From: Mucilaginibacter sp.
GTDB taxonomy: Bacteria > Bacteroidota > Bacteroidia > Sphingobacteriales > Sphingobacteriaceae
Length of the DNA stretch: 64,000 nucleotides
Direction of reading: 5' to 3'
Assembly: GCF_028288205.1 (NCBI RefSeq)
Contig: NZ_JAQBOD010000039.1
Span: 62,001 to 126,000, forward strand
Positions 1-8,988 of this stretch are shown here, one piece after another (within the stretch, counting starts at the first letter, position 1; each line of letters opens with the position of its first letter). The notes beneath the pieces are model-generated. The model searched no databases. It saw only the letters and a list, made by a program, of their open reading frames with translations, and was not told the DNA's origin. Position numbers and translations under genes: made by a program.

Positions 1-2
1 TT

Positions 3-2849
3 ATTGGTGCTACAGGTACCTTATCTACCCCAACTATATCTGCTGCAGGGGTAACTCAAATAGGTTCGATAGTGATGCAAAATGGCGCTACCACAGCCCC
101 GGTAATTTCTGTAAGCAGCGGTGCTACTTTAACAGTTACCGGCGATATTACCTATCAAAACCTCAGCGCCACTGTTCAAACGGCTTCACTAACAGGTGCC
201 GGTACTATAAATGCTGCCAATCTTAATGTAATAAATAATTTTAGTGCCGCTTCTTATACAGAAACACTGGCCTCATCTGTTGCTAACCTTAACTTAAGCG
301 GTAACCTTTCTCTTACCTCAACACACCCTTCAGGAACTAAGTATGATGATGCTGCTTTTAATTTGGCATCTGGCATAATGACATTGTCGGGTATACAAAC
401 AAGTAATGCCATTACTTCCAACAATTCAACTATAGCAATAGCCGCAGGTACTACAATGCAGTTTACAGGTGCTGCGCCATTATCGGGCCTTTCATCAACG
501 GGTACAAACACCATAACTATAGGCACAGGAGTAACTATAGGTTATACCGGAACCAATGACCAGGTTGTTTATTCAAATGTAGCCATCCCTAACTCAACAT
601 TAACAAGTGGTATTAACTATGCTAATATATTATTTAGCGGCTCTGGTATAAAAACCGTTCAGGGTGATAATACGAAAAATTTAAACATCAGCGGTAGCTT
701 TACTAACTCGCTTACCAGTAATGGCACAACTACCTATGTAGATTTAAGCGGGCCAACGGTAAACTTTACGGGCACGGGCCAAAGTTTAGCTGGCGGCAGC
801 GGTACAGGTACAACACTTTTTAATACCGTTTTTACAGGCGGCGCCAAAACCATGAGCGGCAAATTTAACGAAGATAGCCAAAGCGTTATTACCTTTAACG
901 GAACCAGCTCTACAACTTTAGCCGGAGCGGGATCATTAACTTTAAATTCAGACGCCACAGGCTCTGCAACTATAGCATCATTAAACCCTGCAGGTACAGT
1001 TACCGGAGTTATTAACGGCACCGTAAATGTACAACGATTTGTAACTGGTGGCGGCGATCTAACCAACCGTGGTTACCGGTTATTTTCATCACCGGTGGCT
1101 GATGCAACGGCAACAGGTTTTTACAACCTATCTTACTTTTTTGGCAGCGGTACTTACATAACCGGCTCGGGCGGTGCAGCGGCTGGTTTTGACGTTTCGG
1201 GCAACCCAACTATTTATTTATATCGCGAAGACAAAGTACCAAGTGCTACATCATTTAATGCCGGAAATTATAGAGCGATAACTAAAATAAACAATAATCC
1301 AAGCTATAGTATCAGCACTATTGATGGCGACTTTAACCTGCCAGTGGGTAACGGCATATTATTCTTTTTTAGAGGGAATAACAGCACTAATGCCAGTATA
1401 GCTCCAAATGATGTTACATTGACTACTTTAGGTCATCTAAACCAGGGGCAGGTTGTGGTTAAAAATTGGTTTAACTCAGGCTCAAGTACTTTAGCTAATT
1501 CTACTTTAAGTGGTTCAACATCCATTCAGGGATTTAACCTTGCGGGCAATCCATACCCAAGTTCTATTAACTGGAATACGATATATAACAACACAACTAC
1601 AACAACTGGCATTTGCTGCTCAACCAATTTAAGTAATTCTATATATATCTATAATACGGCTACAAAAAATTACTCGGTTTATACCGCCACAAGTTCGTCA
1701 GCAGGTTTTGCAACAGGTGCTCCCGGTGGATCAAACATTATTCCGCAGGGCCAGGGATTTTTTGTTCGGGCACTTGCCTCAAATGCGCAGCTTATATTTA
1801 ATGAATCGGCAAAAGTAACTAACCAGCCTGCTGCTTTATTATTAAATGCTGCCACCCCGATTGTTGACCAGCACCTGCGCCTTCAGTTAACAAAGGATGT
1901 CATTAATAAGGATGAAGCCGTAATTGTTTTTAACAATGCAGCCACTACCGCTTATTCACAGCGCGATGATGCCTTATATTTAAAAGGATCGGGCTTAGTA
2001 AGCTTGTCGGCAATGTCAAGCAATAAATTGGCTTTGGCACTTTACCAAACACCGTTTCCAAAGCAATCTCAAACTATCCCGTTAAATATCAGCGTTACAG
2101 CTGCGGGAACTTATCAGTTAAATTTAACCGAAGCTAAAAACATACCTGACATGTATGATGTTTGGTTAATGGATGCTTATAAAAAGGATTCGTTAGATAT
2201 AAAGCATAATCCTAATTACAGCTTTATGGTAACCGCCGATACCAGCACCACCGGATCACATAGATTTAGCCTGGTTATACGTCAAAACTTAACCAGAGCC
2301 GTCCATCTTTTAAGCTTTAATGCTACTAAAGGCACAACTGATGTTAAAATAAACTGGTCTGCAGAAAACGAAGGTAATTACACCACATTTGTTTTAGAAC
2401 GGAGCATAAATAGCGGCAGTACCTTTACTGTCCTTGATAGTTTAACATCAGCAGGCTTAGGCACTTATAATGATCTTGACCCACACCCGGTGACAGGCCA
2501 AAATCTATACCGGTTAAAAATGGTTGATATTAATGGAAATATAACCTATTCAACTAATGTGGTTATTACGTTTATACTGCCAAATGCTCCTGTTGTTAGT
2601 AATATTAGCGTTTACCCTAACCCTACAAAATCTGTAATAAACTTAGCTATAAAACAAGTTGATTCTGCCTCGGCATCTTACAAAATAAGCATATCTAATA
2701 ATACAGGCATTGTTGTAAAAGCAGGCACATCTGCACAGCCCGAATGGCACACCGATGTAAGCACATTATTGCCGGGCACTTACTTTATAGAAGTGGTAAA
2801 TACAAAAACCAATAGCTTAACCGGCCGAAGTGCATTTATAAAACTATAA
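3..2849 (+). CDS. Large secreted T9SS cargo protein (5' end outside window)
   Basis: The reading frame is open to the left edge, so only the C-terminal ~949 residues are present. Roughly the first 300 visible residues are low-complexity, rich in Thr, Ser, Gly, Asn and Ala, with short beta-strand-like repeats, as in surface adhesins. A Fn3-like stretch follows (around the WSAENEGNYTTFVLERS motif). The last ~80 residues are a T9SS type A sorting domain: the VYPNP motif, then alternating beta strands and a LLPGTYFIEV strand before the end. In this family the C-terminal domain directs export across the outer membrane by the T9SS and is then cleaved. The gldKLMN and porW genes in this window fit with that. 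The binding target or enzymatic role, if any, cannot be read from the sequence. Confidence 0.88.
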   Translation: MGATGTLSTPTISAAGVTQIGSIVMQNGATTAPVISVSSGATLTVTGDITYQNLSATVQTASLTGAGTINAANLNVINNFSAASYTETLASSVANLNLSGNLSLTSTHPSGTKYDDAAFNLASGIMTLSGIQTSNAITSNNSTIAIAAGTTMQFTGAAPLSGLSSTGTNTITIGTGVTIGYTGTNDQVVYSNVAIPNSTLTSGINYANILFSGSGIKTVQGDNTKNLNISGSFTNSLTSNGTTTYVDLSGPTVNFTGTGQSLAGGSGTGTTLFNTVFTGGAKTMSGKFNEDSQSVITFNGTSSTTLAGAGSLTLNSDATGSATIASLNPAGTVTGVINGTVNVQRFVTGGGDLTNRGYRLFSSPVADATATGFYNLSYFFGSGTYITGSGGAAAGFDVSGNPTIYLYREDKVPSATSFNAGNYRAITKINNNPSYSISTIDGDFNLPVGNGILFFFRGNNSTNASIAPNDVTLTTLGHLNQGQVVVKNWFNSGSSTLANSTLSGSTSIQGFNLAGNPYPSSINWNTIYNNTTTTTGICCSTNLSNSIYIYNTATKNYSVYTATSSSAGFATGAPGGSNIIPQGQGFFVRALASNAQLIFNESAKVTNQPAALLLNAATPIVDQHLRLQLTKDVINKDEAVIVFNNAATTAYSQRDDALYLKGSGLVSLSAMSSNKLALALYQTPFPKQSQTIPLNISVTAAGTYQLNLTEAKNIPDMYDVWLMDAYKKDSLDIKHNPNYSFMVTADTSTTGSHRFSLVIRQNLTRAVHLLSFNATKGTTDVKINWSAENEGNYTTFVLERSINSGSTFTVLDSLTSAGLGTYNDLDPHPVTGQNLYRLKMVDINGNITYSTNVVITFILPNAPVVSNISVYPNPTKSVINLAIKQVDSASASYKISISNNTGIVVKAGTSAQPEWHTDVSTLLPGTYFIEVVNTKTNSLTGRSAFIKL

Positions 2850-2864
2850 TATCCCTGCATAAAA

Positions 2865-2899
2865 TAGCCTTGCAAAATCTTAAAAATTTTGCAAGGCTA
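2865..2899. terminator. Bidirectional terminator between convergent genes
   Basis: A perfect 14-bp stem (TAGCCTTGCAAAAT paired with ATTTTGCAAGGCTA) with a short A-rich loop lies between the stop codons of the convergent T9SS cargo and DUF4136 genes. The plus strand continues into AAAACTTTTTACTTTTTTTT, which gives a U-rich tail. The minus strand has a shorter T run. Confidence 0.8.
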
Positions 2900-2924
2900 T
2901 AAAACTTTTTACTTTTTTTTAAAT

Positions 2925-3653
2925 TTATATTGATTTGCTTGAAGTTGGGCTAACTACCGCGCCTCTGCCACGCGGGCCTCTGCGGTCTGACCGGCCACCT
3001 GCGGGCGGAGCAATTGATGGTGCCAGGCTTAGCTGATCTAAAACACCGTTTACCACCTTAGGTAAATCGTCAATATCTTTTTGATGATTGCGATGCACTT
3101 CGCCAACTCCAAACCCGCGCCAAACTACCTGTTTGCTTCTGCGATCTATTATATCAATGATTAAAGTTCCTTCTTTGTAATGTTCTTGCCCGGTGGCTGT
3201 GTATCCGCCATAATAGGCAAACGGCGCGCCGTAAGCATAATAATATGGCCGATAGAAACCACCCCAGCCTCCCCAACCTCCGTATCCAAAACCATAGCCC
3301 ATACCAAAGCCCATACCAGGGTATATACCACTGCCATAGTAGGTAGGATAATAATAAGTGCGCACCCCACGGCCTACTATTGATGAGTAGCTTATTAACA
3401 GATCGGGGTCGCGCTGGTTTAATGCTAATCCTTTATTTACCAATGCTGCGGTAGCCGCGTCTTTAATTTTAGCATCAGCAACCATGTTGGTGTTTACCTT
3501 ACCGTTATTATGTGCCATAGGCATCCAGGCAAAAGTATGATACCTGCTTAAATTTGTTCTGTTTAAACCGGCAACATAATAATCATAACTGGTACAAGAT
3601 GATATACCAGATACCAGCAAAGCAACCAGTACTACATAAATTAATTTTTTCAT
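2925..3653 (-). CDS. DUF4136 family outer-membrane-type lipoprotein
   Basis: This is a 242-residue lipoprotein. The signal peptide MKKLIYVVLVALLVSG is followed by a lipobox ending ISSC at about residue 20, so the mature protein should be lipidated. The N-terminal part (YHTFAWMP, then DAKIKDAATAALVNKGL and DPDLLISY) has the usual DUF4136 layout. A Gly/Tyr/Trp-rich insertion occupies roughly residues 100-150. The domain resumes with EGTLIIDIIDRRSKQVVWRG. The tail after about residue 215 is rich in Arg, Gly and Pro. DUF4136 proteins are exported lipoproteins of unknown function. The gene stands alone, convergent with the upstream cargo gene. Confidence 0.85.
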   Translation of the reverse strand: MKKLIYVVLVALLVSGISSCTSYDYYVAGLNRTNLSRYHTFAWMPMAHNNGKVNTNMVADAKIKDAATAALVNKGLALNQRDPDLLISYSSIVGRGVRTYYYPTYYGSGIYPGMGFGMGYGFGYGGWGGWGGFYRPYYYAYGAPFAYYGGYTATGQEHYKEGTLIIDIIDRRSKQVVWRGFGVGEVHRNHQKDIDDLPKVVNGVLDQLSLAPSIAPPAGGRSDRRGPRGRGAVVSPTSSKSI

Positions 3654-3813
3654 AGCTATTTTCCATCTAAATTATTTCATTAGACTGCCGATATATAAAA
3701 GGTTTAATACAAATTAAGTTTTTTTACAGTTATAAATTTATTAAACTTAATGCTATCTGATTTAAAAAAAGCCAATCAAAAATTGCACATTTGCACATCC
3801 CATATTAAGGAGA

Positions 3814-5103
3814 ATGAGCCAGTATTTTATAATAGATTTCGATAGTACATTTACACAGGTGGAGGCTTTAGATGAGCTTGCCCGCATATCTCTAAAAAAT
3901 CATCCCGACAGAGAAAAAATATATAAGCAGATAGAGGACCTGACTAACGCTTCAATGGAAGGGCGATTGTCATTTAGCCAAAGCCTTGAGTCGCGCGTAA
4001 AACTTTTACAAGCCAACCGCGAACATTTAAAGCAGCTAATAACCCACTTAAAGAAAAAGGTTTCTACTTCATTTTCGCGCAATACTATATTTTTTAAAAA
4101 TCACCAGGACGAGGTTTTGATCGTATCGGGTGGGTTTAAAGAATTTATTATACCAGTAGTTACCGAATATCATATCAAAAAGGAAAACATTTATGCCAAT
4201 ACTTTTGAGTTTGATGAAGAGGGTAACATTATTGGCTATGATCGCGAAAACCCATTATCGCAGGAAGGCGGCAAAGTTAAGCTGTTAAAGGAACTTAAAT
4301 TGGAAGGCGATATTTATGGCATTGGCGATGGTTACTCTGATTTCCAATTAAAGGAATCAGGCATGATCAAAAAATTCTTCGCTTTTACAGAAAATATAGA
4401 GCGCAAATCTGTCGCCGAAAAAGCAGATCATATCACCCCAAGCTTTGATGAGTTTTTATACATCAATAAGCTACCTCGTGCTATATCCTACCCAAAAAAC
4501 CGCATTAAATGCCTTGTTGTAGGCAATATTGAAGAGGATGTATTAACCCAAATGCAAAAAGAGGGTTATAACATACGCCAGCGCGATAGCATTGAAGAGA
4601 AATACCTGGATGAAGCCGGTGTATTACTTTGTGATGAAGAGAACCAACCAACGCCAGAACAGGTACAAAATGCAGGCAGGCTAAAAGTTATTGGATGTTT
4701 TGGTAAGATAAACCGTAAGCTATCAGAAACAGCTTGCGAAAGTGGAATCATTATTTTTGACGACCCTAAGCATAATCCACGTAATGATGATTTTTTACCG
4801 AAACGAGTTATTGCTTTTATGAACGAAGGAAAAACGCATACCAGTTGTAACTTTCCTGATTTGCAGCCGCCACGTATAAATAATGCGCACAGGTTAATAC
4901 ACATCCATAAAAATGTACCGGGTATACTGGCTAAAATAAATGAGGTATTTGCACGGCATAACATTAATATAGTGGCCGAGTTTTTGGTTACTAACGAGCA
5001 GATTGGCTATGTAATAACTGATGTTAACACCGGTTATGATACCGAGATATTAAATCAGCTTAAAGCTATCGAGCATACTATTAAGTTTAGGTTGCTGTAT
5101 TAA
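3814..5103 (+). CDS. Phosphoserine phosphatase fused to a SerA remnant with ACT domain
   Basis: The 429-residue protein has two parts. Residues 1-~215 are a HAD-IB phosphoserine phosphatase with motif I DFDST (D8, D10), motif II S105-G-G, a downstream lysine near 154-158, and motif III GDGYSD (171-176). This part should hydrolyse O-phosphoserine, the last step of serine synthesis. Residues ~230-325 resemble the N-terminal substrate-binding part of D-3-phosphoglycerate dehydrogenase (KVIGCFG near 291-297). The sequence then passes almost directly to the SerA C-terminal linker (NFPDL, ~346) and an ACT domain (LIHIHKNVPGILAKIN ... FRLLY end). The NAD-binding Rossmann domain of SerA, about 200 residues, is missing, so dehydrogenase activity is not expected. 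The ACT domain could make the phosphatase serine-responsive (inference). An AAGGAGA purine run sits directly before the ATG. Confidence 0.85.
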   Translation: MSQYFIIDFDSTFTQVEALDELARISLKNHPDREKIYKQIEDLTNASMEGRLSFSQSLESRVKLLQANREHLKQLITHLKKKVSTSFSRNTIFFKNHQDEVLIVSGGFKEFIIPVVTEYHIKKENIYANTFEFDEEGNIIGYDRENPLSQEGGKVKLLKELKLEGDIYGIGDGYSDFQLKESGMIKKFFAFTENIERKSVAEKADHITPSFDEFLYINKLPRAISYPKNRIKCLVVGNIEEDVLTQMQKEGYNIRQRDSIEEKYLDEAGVLLCDEENQPTPEQVQNAGRLKVIGCFGKINRKLSETACESGIIIFDDPKHNPRNDDFLPKRVIAFMNEGKTHTSCNFPDLQPPRINNAHRLIHIHKNVPGILAKINEVFARHNINIVAEFLVTNEQIGYVITDVNTGYDTEILNQLKAIEHTIKFRLLY

Positions 5104-5225
5104 AAGAATTATGGCTAAAGTGGCCGCTGCGACCGTCCTGCAATAATTTATCATTTAAACGGCAAGCTCCTTACCATATTAAACAGGCGCTTGCTGCTTA
5201 ATTTTCAATCGCTAACCATGTTAAT

Positions 5226-5430
5226 TTAATAGTTAGTTTATTTGGTAATTATTTAATGCGATAATTTTCAACATATTACGAATTTTGGTGTACCAGGGTG
5301 TACCCAGGTGTATCAACGTGTTCGTGGTACAGTACAGTAACAATATTTAACGGTTATAGGTTTATTGCCGCATTTGCTTACTTAATGGGGGAGCTAATTT
5401 TCTATATCGAATTTAATCACTAAACGCGTT
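5226..5430 (+). repeat. Dispersed intergenic repeat, family 1, copy 1 (GTGTACC decamers)
   Basis: This fills most of a 353-bp gap with no gene. A second copy lies in opposite orientation at 48711-48918. The shared core includes a phased run of related ten-base units (GTGTACCAGG, GTGTACCCAG, GTGTATCAAC, then GTGTTC), followed by GGTACAGTACAGTAACAA. A conserved tail ends in ATATCGAATTTAATCA and AAACGCGTT. No coding frame is conserved. The rest of the gap (5104-5225) shows nothing recognisable. Confidence 0.75.
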
Positions 5431-5456
5431 ATGGTCTAATATTAATCTATAGCCTG

Positions 5457-5936
5457 TTAACTATCTTCTTCAGCCAATGGTACCACCAAAACCGGCACTT
5501 CTGAGTGGCGCACCACATGCTCTGCAACGCTGCCCATTATCAGGCGGTCAAGCCCCTTGCGGTTGTGGGTACCAACAACTATCAGATCTGCTTTAAACTG
5601 TTTGCTGCATTCGATAATACCAGCGGCGGTATCACCAAATTCGCTGAAATGCGTTACATTCAGGTCACCGGCAAATTTTTTGATGGTGTCATTTATGATG
5701 CTTTCTGAAATCTCATTTTGGATACTAATTATATCTATATCAGCCACACCCATATCCTGCATGGTTGATCCCAATATAACATCGCCCGAATTATTGTAAG
5801 GCATTATTGTAGGCTCAACAATGTTTACCAGCCCAACATGGGCCTTAAATTTATGGGCAATATCAAATCCGTATTTGGCAGCGTGCTCGGCATATTTACT
5901 ATTGTCTATCCCGATAAGTATTTTCTTGATAAGCAT
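5457..5936 (-). CDS. Universal stress protein, UspA family, single domain
   Basis: This 159-residue protein is one complete Usp domain. It opens with [20 protein letters not shown], whose DNS segment and first strand are the usual N-terminal signature. It closes with the nucleotide-binding loop [17 protein letters not shown] followed by [17 protein letters not shown]. In ATP-binding members the loop reads G-x2-G-x9-G-S/T; here the second glycine is Asn, a conservative deviation, so nucleotide binding is likely but not certain. It is cytoplasmic, with no signal or membrane segment. The gene is monocistronic, with dispersed repeat family 1 just past its 3' end. The family is induced by stress or growth arrest; no specific regulatory site was recognised here. 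Confidence 0.9.
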   Translation of the reverse strand: MLIKKILIGIDNSKYAEHAAKYGFDIAHKFKAHVGLVNIVEPTIMPYNNSGDVILGSTMQDMGVADIDIISIQNEISESIINDTIKKFAGDLNVTHFSEFGDTAAGIIECSKQFKADLIVVGTHNRKGLDRLIMGSVAEHVVRHSEVPVLVVPLAEEDS

Positions 5937-5987
5937 GGCTATTAAGGTTAGTGTATTACATAAACAAACTAACTACAAAATGTTTTG

Positions 5988-6893
5988 CTAAAAACCATTG
6001 GTATCCATCCAGCTTATGCACCAGTCGAGCCAATGTTCTTTGCTTGTTGGGTTATTCAGCCCAAAGCCATGCCCACCCGCCTGGTAAAGATGCATCTCTG
6101 CCTTAACTTTATTTTTAAGCAATGCCTCATAAAACAACAAGCTGTTTTGCACGGCTACAGTTTTATCATCACCGGCCTGCACAATAAAGGTGGGCGGTGT
6201 GTTTGCTGTAACCTGCTTTTCGTTCGAGTAAAATTCTATTTGTTCGGGTGTTGGGATTAAGCCTACCAGATTATTCCGCGATCCTTTATTGGCAAATTCG
6301 CCAAAGCTAATTACCGGGTAAAGCAACAACATAAAATCAGGGCGAACGCTGATGTTATCTTTGTTATCTACAACTGCTTTATCAAAATGTGTTCCCACGG
6401 TCGAGGCCAGGTGGCCGCCTGCCGAAAATCCCATAATGCCAACCTTAGCCGGATCAACGCCCCAGGCTCCGGCATTTTTGCGTATTATCATTATGGCTAC
6501 CTGTGCATCCTGCAGTGGGCCAATGGTTTTATCTACCATTATCAGATCGCTTGGCAAGCGGTATTTTAATACGAATGCGGTAATACCTATTTTATTAAAC
6601 TCTTTCGCTACTGCATAGCCTTCTTTATCAATAGCTAAACCACTATAACCACCACCCGGGCAAATAATTACAGCGGTGCCGGTAGCTTTACCTTTCTCCG
6701 GGAAAAACGGAATTAGGGTTGGAACACTCACTGCTGATGCATGGCCATCGCCATTTTTTTCAATATAAGTAGCAGGGATTGGTTTTGAGTTGGGTACGCC
6801 ATCGGTATATAATGGTATTACCGGGGCCGTGCCTTGTGCATAAGTTATAGTAGCTATGGCCATTAATAGCAATATGGTGCAGAAAAATTTCAT
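5988..6893 (-). CDS. Exported alpha/beta-hydrolase (acetyl-esterase / xylan-esterase like)
   Basis: The ATG at 6893 gives a 301-residue protein with a clean signal peptide (MKFFCTILLLMAIATITYAQ). An upstream TTG at 6911 would only add residues before it. The hydrolase features are an oxyanion-hole strand VIICPGGGYSGL (~76-86), the nucleophile elbow GFSAGG (Ser157), an acid residue region VQAGDDKTV and the catalytic histidine in GGHGFG near the C-terminus. This pattern matches the BD-FAE/esterase-lipase group often labelled acetylxylan esterase in Bacteroidota. A periplasmic or extracellular role in removing acetyl or feruloyl esters from plant glycans is plausible, but there is no neighbouring polysaccharide locus to confirm the substrate. 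Confidence 0.85.
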   Translation of the reverse strand: MKFFCTILLLMAIATITYAQGTAPVIPLYTDGVPNSKPIPATYIEKNGDGHASAVSVPTLIPFFPEKGKATGTAVIICPGGGYSGLAIDKEGYAVAKEFNKIGITAFVLKYRLPSDLIMVDKTIGPLQDAQVAIMIIRKNAGAWGVDPAKVGIMGFSAGGHLASTVGTHFDKAVVDNKDNISVRPDFMLLLYPVISFGEFANKGSRNNLVGLIPTPEQIEFYSNEKQVTANTPPTFIVQAGDDKTVAVQNSLLFYEALLKNKVKAEMHLYQAGGHGFGLNNPTSKEHWLDWCISWMDTNGF

Positions 6894-6937
6894 AATAAAA
6901 GGTTTATGCAATAATAAACCTTTCTTGCATTATTTTA

Positions 6938-7010
6938 TTGTCATTTCGAACGATAGTGAGAACAATCTTCTCCTCGTTCCGAGGCTGCAGGCAGGCTCGG
7001 AAATAACAGT
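6938..7010. repeat. Palindromic intergenic repeat, TGTCATTTCGAACGA type
   Basis: This lies between the esterase and prfB. It begins TTGTCATTTCGAACGATAGTGAG and ends with a degenerate inverted arm (CGGAAATAACAG). A related, better preserved copy is at 61170-61263. Confidence 0.6.
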
Positions 7011-7023
7011 ATTTTTAAACTCT

Positions 7024-8116
7024 TTAACTCTTCGGCCCGCCAAACTCCATCAGATAGGCTTTTAGAAAATCGTTCAGATCCCCATCTAAAACAGCAGCGG
7101 CGTTTGATGTTTCATGATCGGTGCGCAGATCTTTAACCAACTTATAAGGGTGTAATACATAGTTACGTATTTGCGAACCCCACTCTATTTTCTTTTTGTT
7201 ACCTTCAATTTTATTTGATGCTTCGGCGCGCTTACGCATTTCGGCCTCATATAATTGCGATTTTAGTAAACGTATGGCATTATCTTTATTTTGCAATTGC
7301 GAGCGCGACTCCTGGTTCTTAATGATGATGCCAGACGGCTTATGATACAAACGTACGGCAGTTTCTACCTTATTTACGTTTTGCCCGCCTGCACCGCCAG
7401 AGCGGAAGGTTTCAAACTCAATATCTGCAGGATTGATCTCTATTTCGATAGTATCATCAACCAATGGATAAACATATACTGATGCAAATGAAGTATGGCG
7501 CTTGGCGTTGGAATCGAATGGTGATATACGCACCAATCGATGCACACCGTTTTCGCCTTTTAAATAACCGTAGGCAAACTCGCCCTCTAATTGCAGGGTT
7601 ACGGTTTTTACACCGGCAGCCTCCCCTTCCTGGAAATCCTGTTCGGTTACTTTGTAACCATTCTTTTCGCCCCACATAATATACATCCGCATCAACATGC
7701 CGGCCCAGTCGCAGCTTTCTGTACCGCCCGCGCCTGCTGTTATTTGCATCACAGCATTAAACTGGTCCTCTTCGGCCGATAGCATATTTTTAAATTCCAA
7801 CTCTTCAACCACTTTTATGGCAGTGTTGTATTGTTCCTGCATTTCGGCTTCGGTAGCATCTCCGCTCCGAAAAAATTCAAACAGCACCCCGGTATCATCA
7901 ATTACTGATGCTACTTTCTGATACTCGTCTGTCCAAACCTTTTTTGTTTTGATAGAGGCTAAAACCTTTTCAGCTTCCTTAGGATGATCCCAAAAATGGG
8001 GATCGAGGGTTATATCCTGCTCTATTTTTAATGCATCAAGCTTCTTGTCGATGTCAAAGATGCCTCCTCAGGGAAATTAATCTATCCCTTAAATCCTGGA
8101 TCTGTTCTTTAGTCAT
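7024..8116 (-). CDS. prfB: Peptide chain release factor 2, expressed through a programmed +1 frameshift
   Basis: RF2 recognises UGA and UAA and triggers peptide release. The 363-residue product comes from two frames on the minus strand. The ATG at 8116 starts a 20-codon leader frame ([20 protein letters not shown]) that reaches an in-frame UGA at 8056-8054. A +1 shift at CTT then continues through 8055-7024. The long frame contains the RF2 discriminator SPF (in [16 protein letters not shown]) and the catalytic GGQ loop ([12 protein letters not shown]). The C-terminal part ([22 protein letters not shown]) is typical. Without the frameshift the protein would lack its N-terminal domain, so the gene is intact rather than broken. 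Expression should be autoregulated by RF2 level, as in Escherichia coli. Confidence 0.95.
8054..8068 (-). promoter_or_regulatory. Programmed +1 frameshift site of prfB
   Basis: On the minus strand the sequence reads AGGAGG CAT CTT TGA C. It has the internal Shine-Dalgarno AGGAGG, a three-base spacer, the slippery CUU codon and the in-frame UGA stop, all matching the classical prfB recoding signal. Low RF2 slows termination at UGA and favours the shift. Confidence 0.95.
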
Positions 8117-8165
8117 GGGGCAAATATAGAAAAATGCAGTTGTTATAATAACAACTTGGCGGCGA

Positions 8166-8305
8166 TTACTCACCCCGACATCGCTGCGCTCGTCGACCCT
8201 CTCTTCGCTGCGCGGAAAGAGGGTTGGAAAAATTAGTCCCCAAAAAGACCCTCTTTCCGCCAAAGGCGAAGAGGGTGGTCGAGCGAAGCAAAGACCGGGT
8301 GAGTA
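8166..8305. repeat. Long imperfect inverted repeat upstream of prfB
   Basis: Two arms of about 55-60 bases face each other. The left arm starts ACTCACCCCGACATCGCTGC and ends GGAAAGAGGGT. The right arm is its imperfect reverse complement, ending CCGGGTGAGT. It is high in G+C compared with its surroundings and has no coding potential. Intergenic element of unknown function. Confidence 0.7.
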
Positions 8306-8330
8306 AACGGCGCATTAAATCTGTTTCCCT

Positions 8331-8364
8331 AAATAAAAAAGCCTGTCCGCGTTAGCAAACAGGC
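8331..8364 (-). terminator. Rho-independent terminator of the 8390-8824 gene
   Basis: Read on the minus strand, GCCTGT...ACAGGC forms a stem with a 12-base loop and is followed directly by TTTTTTATTT. It sits 25 bp past the stop codon of the small unknown gene. Confidence 0.8.
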
Positions 8365-8389
8365 CCTTAATAGGTAGATGAGAATATTT

Positions 8390-8824
8390 TTAAGCTACGG
8401 CCAACTGGTTCAGCAAATTGTTCATATTATAGTTACCGCTTAGCATAGCCAATAATTTGCTTAATGCAAAATCATTGTTTTGCCCGCTTTTTGATTGCTG
8501 TATCATTTCCTGCATAACCGGAGGAATAAGCTCTTTAGCTACTCCCATAGCTGCAACAGGCTCAATACCATAGTAGTTATTCAGTTTATTGGCAAATTTA
8601 TTAACGGTGCTATTAATTAGCGGGTTGTTATAAATGCCGGGGAATTGAAAATATTTGATCATGTCTTTTAGCTTACCATTTTCCATCTGGCCCTTTAATA
8701 CTTCAATGATCGAGCTCGACGCTTCATTTATCACTGACTCGTGGTATTTTACAGGAATTACAGGGTTTTGAATAACAGCCATCCCGGCGTTATTTTTAAC
8801 AAGCATAAAAAGTTTTTCAAACAT
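8390..8824 (-). CDS. Conserved-looking small protein of unknown function
   Basis: This is a 144-residue protein that I do not recognise. It has no signal peptide or clear membrane segment. The sequence looks mainly alpha-helical: an amphipathic middle (HESVINEASSSIIEVLKGQ), a segment NSTVNKFANKLNNYYGI, a Gln/Met-rich stretch PPVMQEMIQQSKSGQN, and a C-terminal Asn/Leu-rich helix. Codon use resembles its neighbours. It has its own terminator immediately downstream and about 250 bp of non-coding DNA upstream, so it is probably a monocistronic real gene. No catalytic motif is visible. Confidence 0.7.
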   Translation of the reverse strand: MFEKLFMLVKNNAGMAVIQNPVIPVKYHESVINEASSSIIEVLKGQMENGKLKDMIKYFQFPGIYNNPLINSTVNKFANKLNNYYGIEPVAAMGVAKELIPPVMQEMIQQSKSGQNNDFALSKLLAMLSGNYNMNNLLNQLAVA

Positions 8825-8988
8825 AATACAAGTGTATTTAAAGTCCGGTTATCAAAATGATGATAAATAAGCATTTTATTTATCAATAGAACAAATATAT
8901 TAAATAATAATTTTAAATATGTAAACGATACCTAATTATCGTTGAGAATTTTACAATCGGATGAATGCAAAACAAACGTTCTTGTAGC

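Noticed and set aside
3814..5103. Complete SerA dehydrogenase
   Set aside because: The NAD-binding Rossmann domain and its catalytic residues are absent, so only phosphatase and ACT functions can be supported.
8054..8263. Short separate gene upstream of prfB
   Set aside because: Its last 20 codons are the prfB leader up to the frameshift UGA; the rest lies in the G+C-rich inverted repeat.
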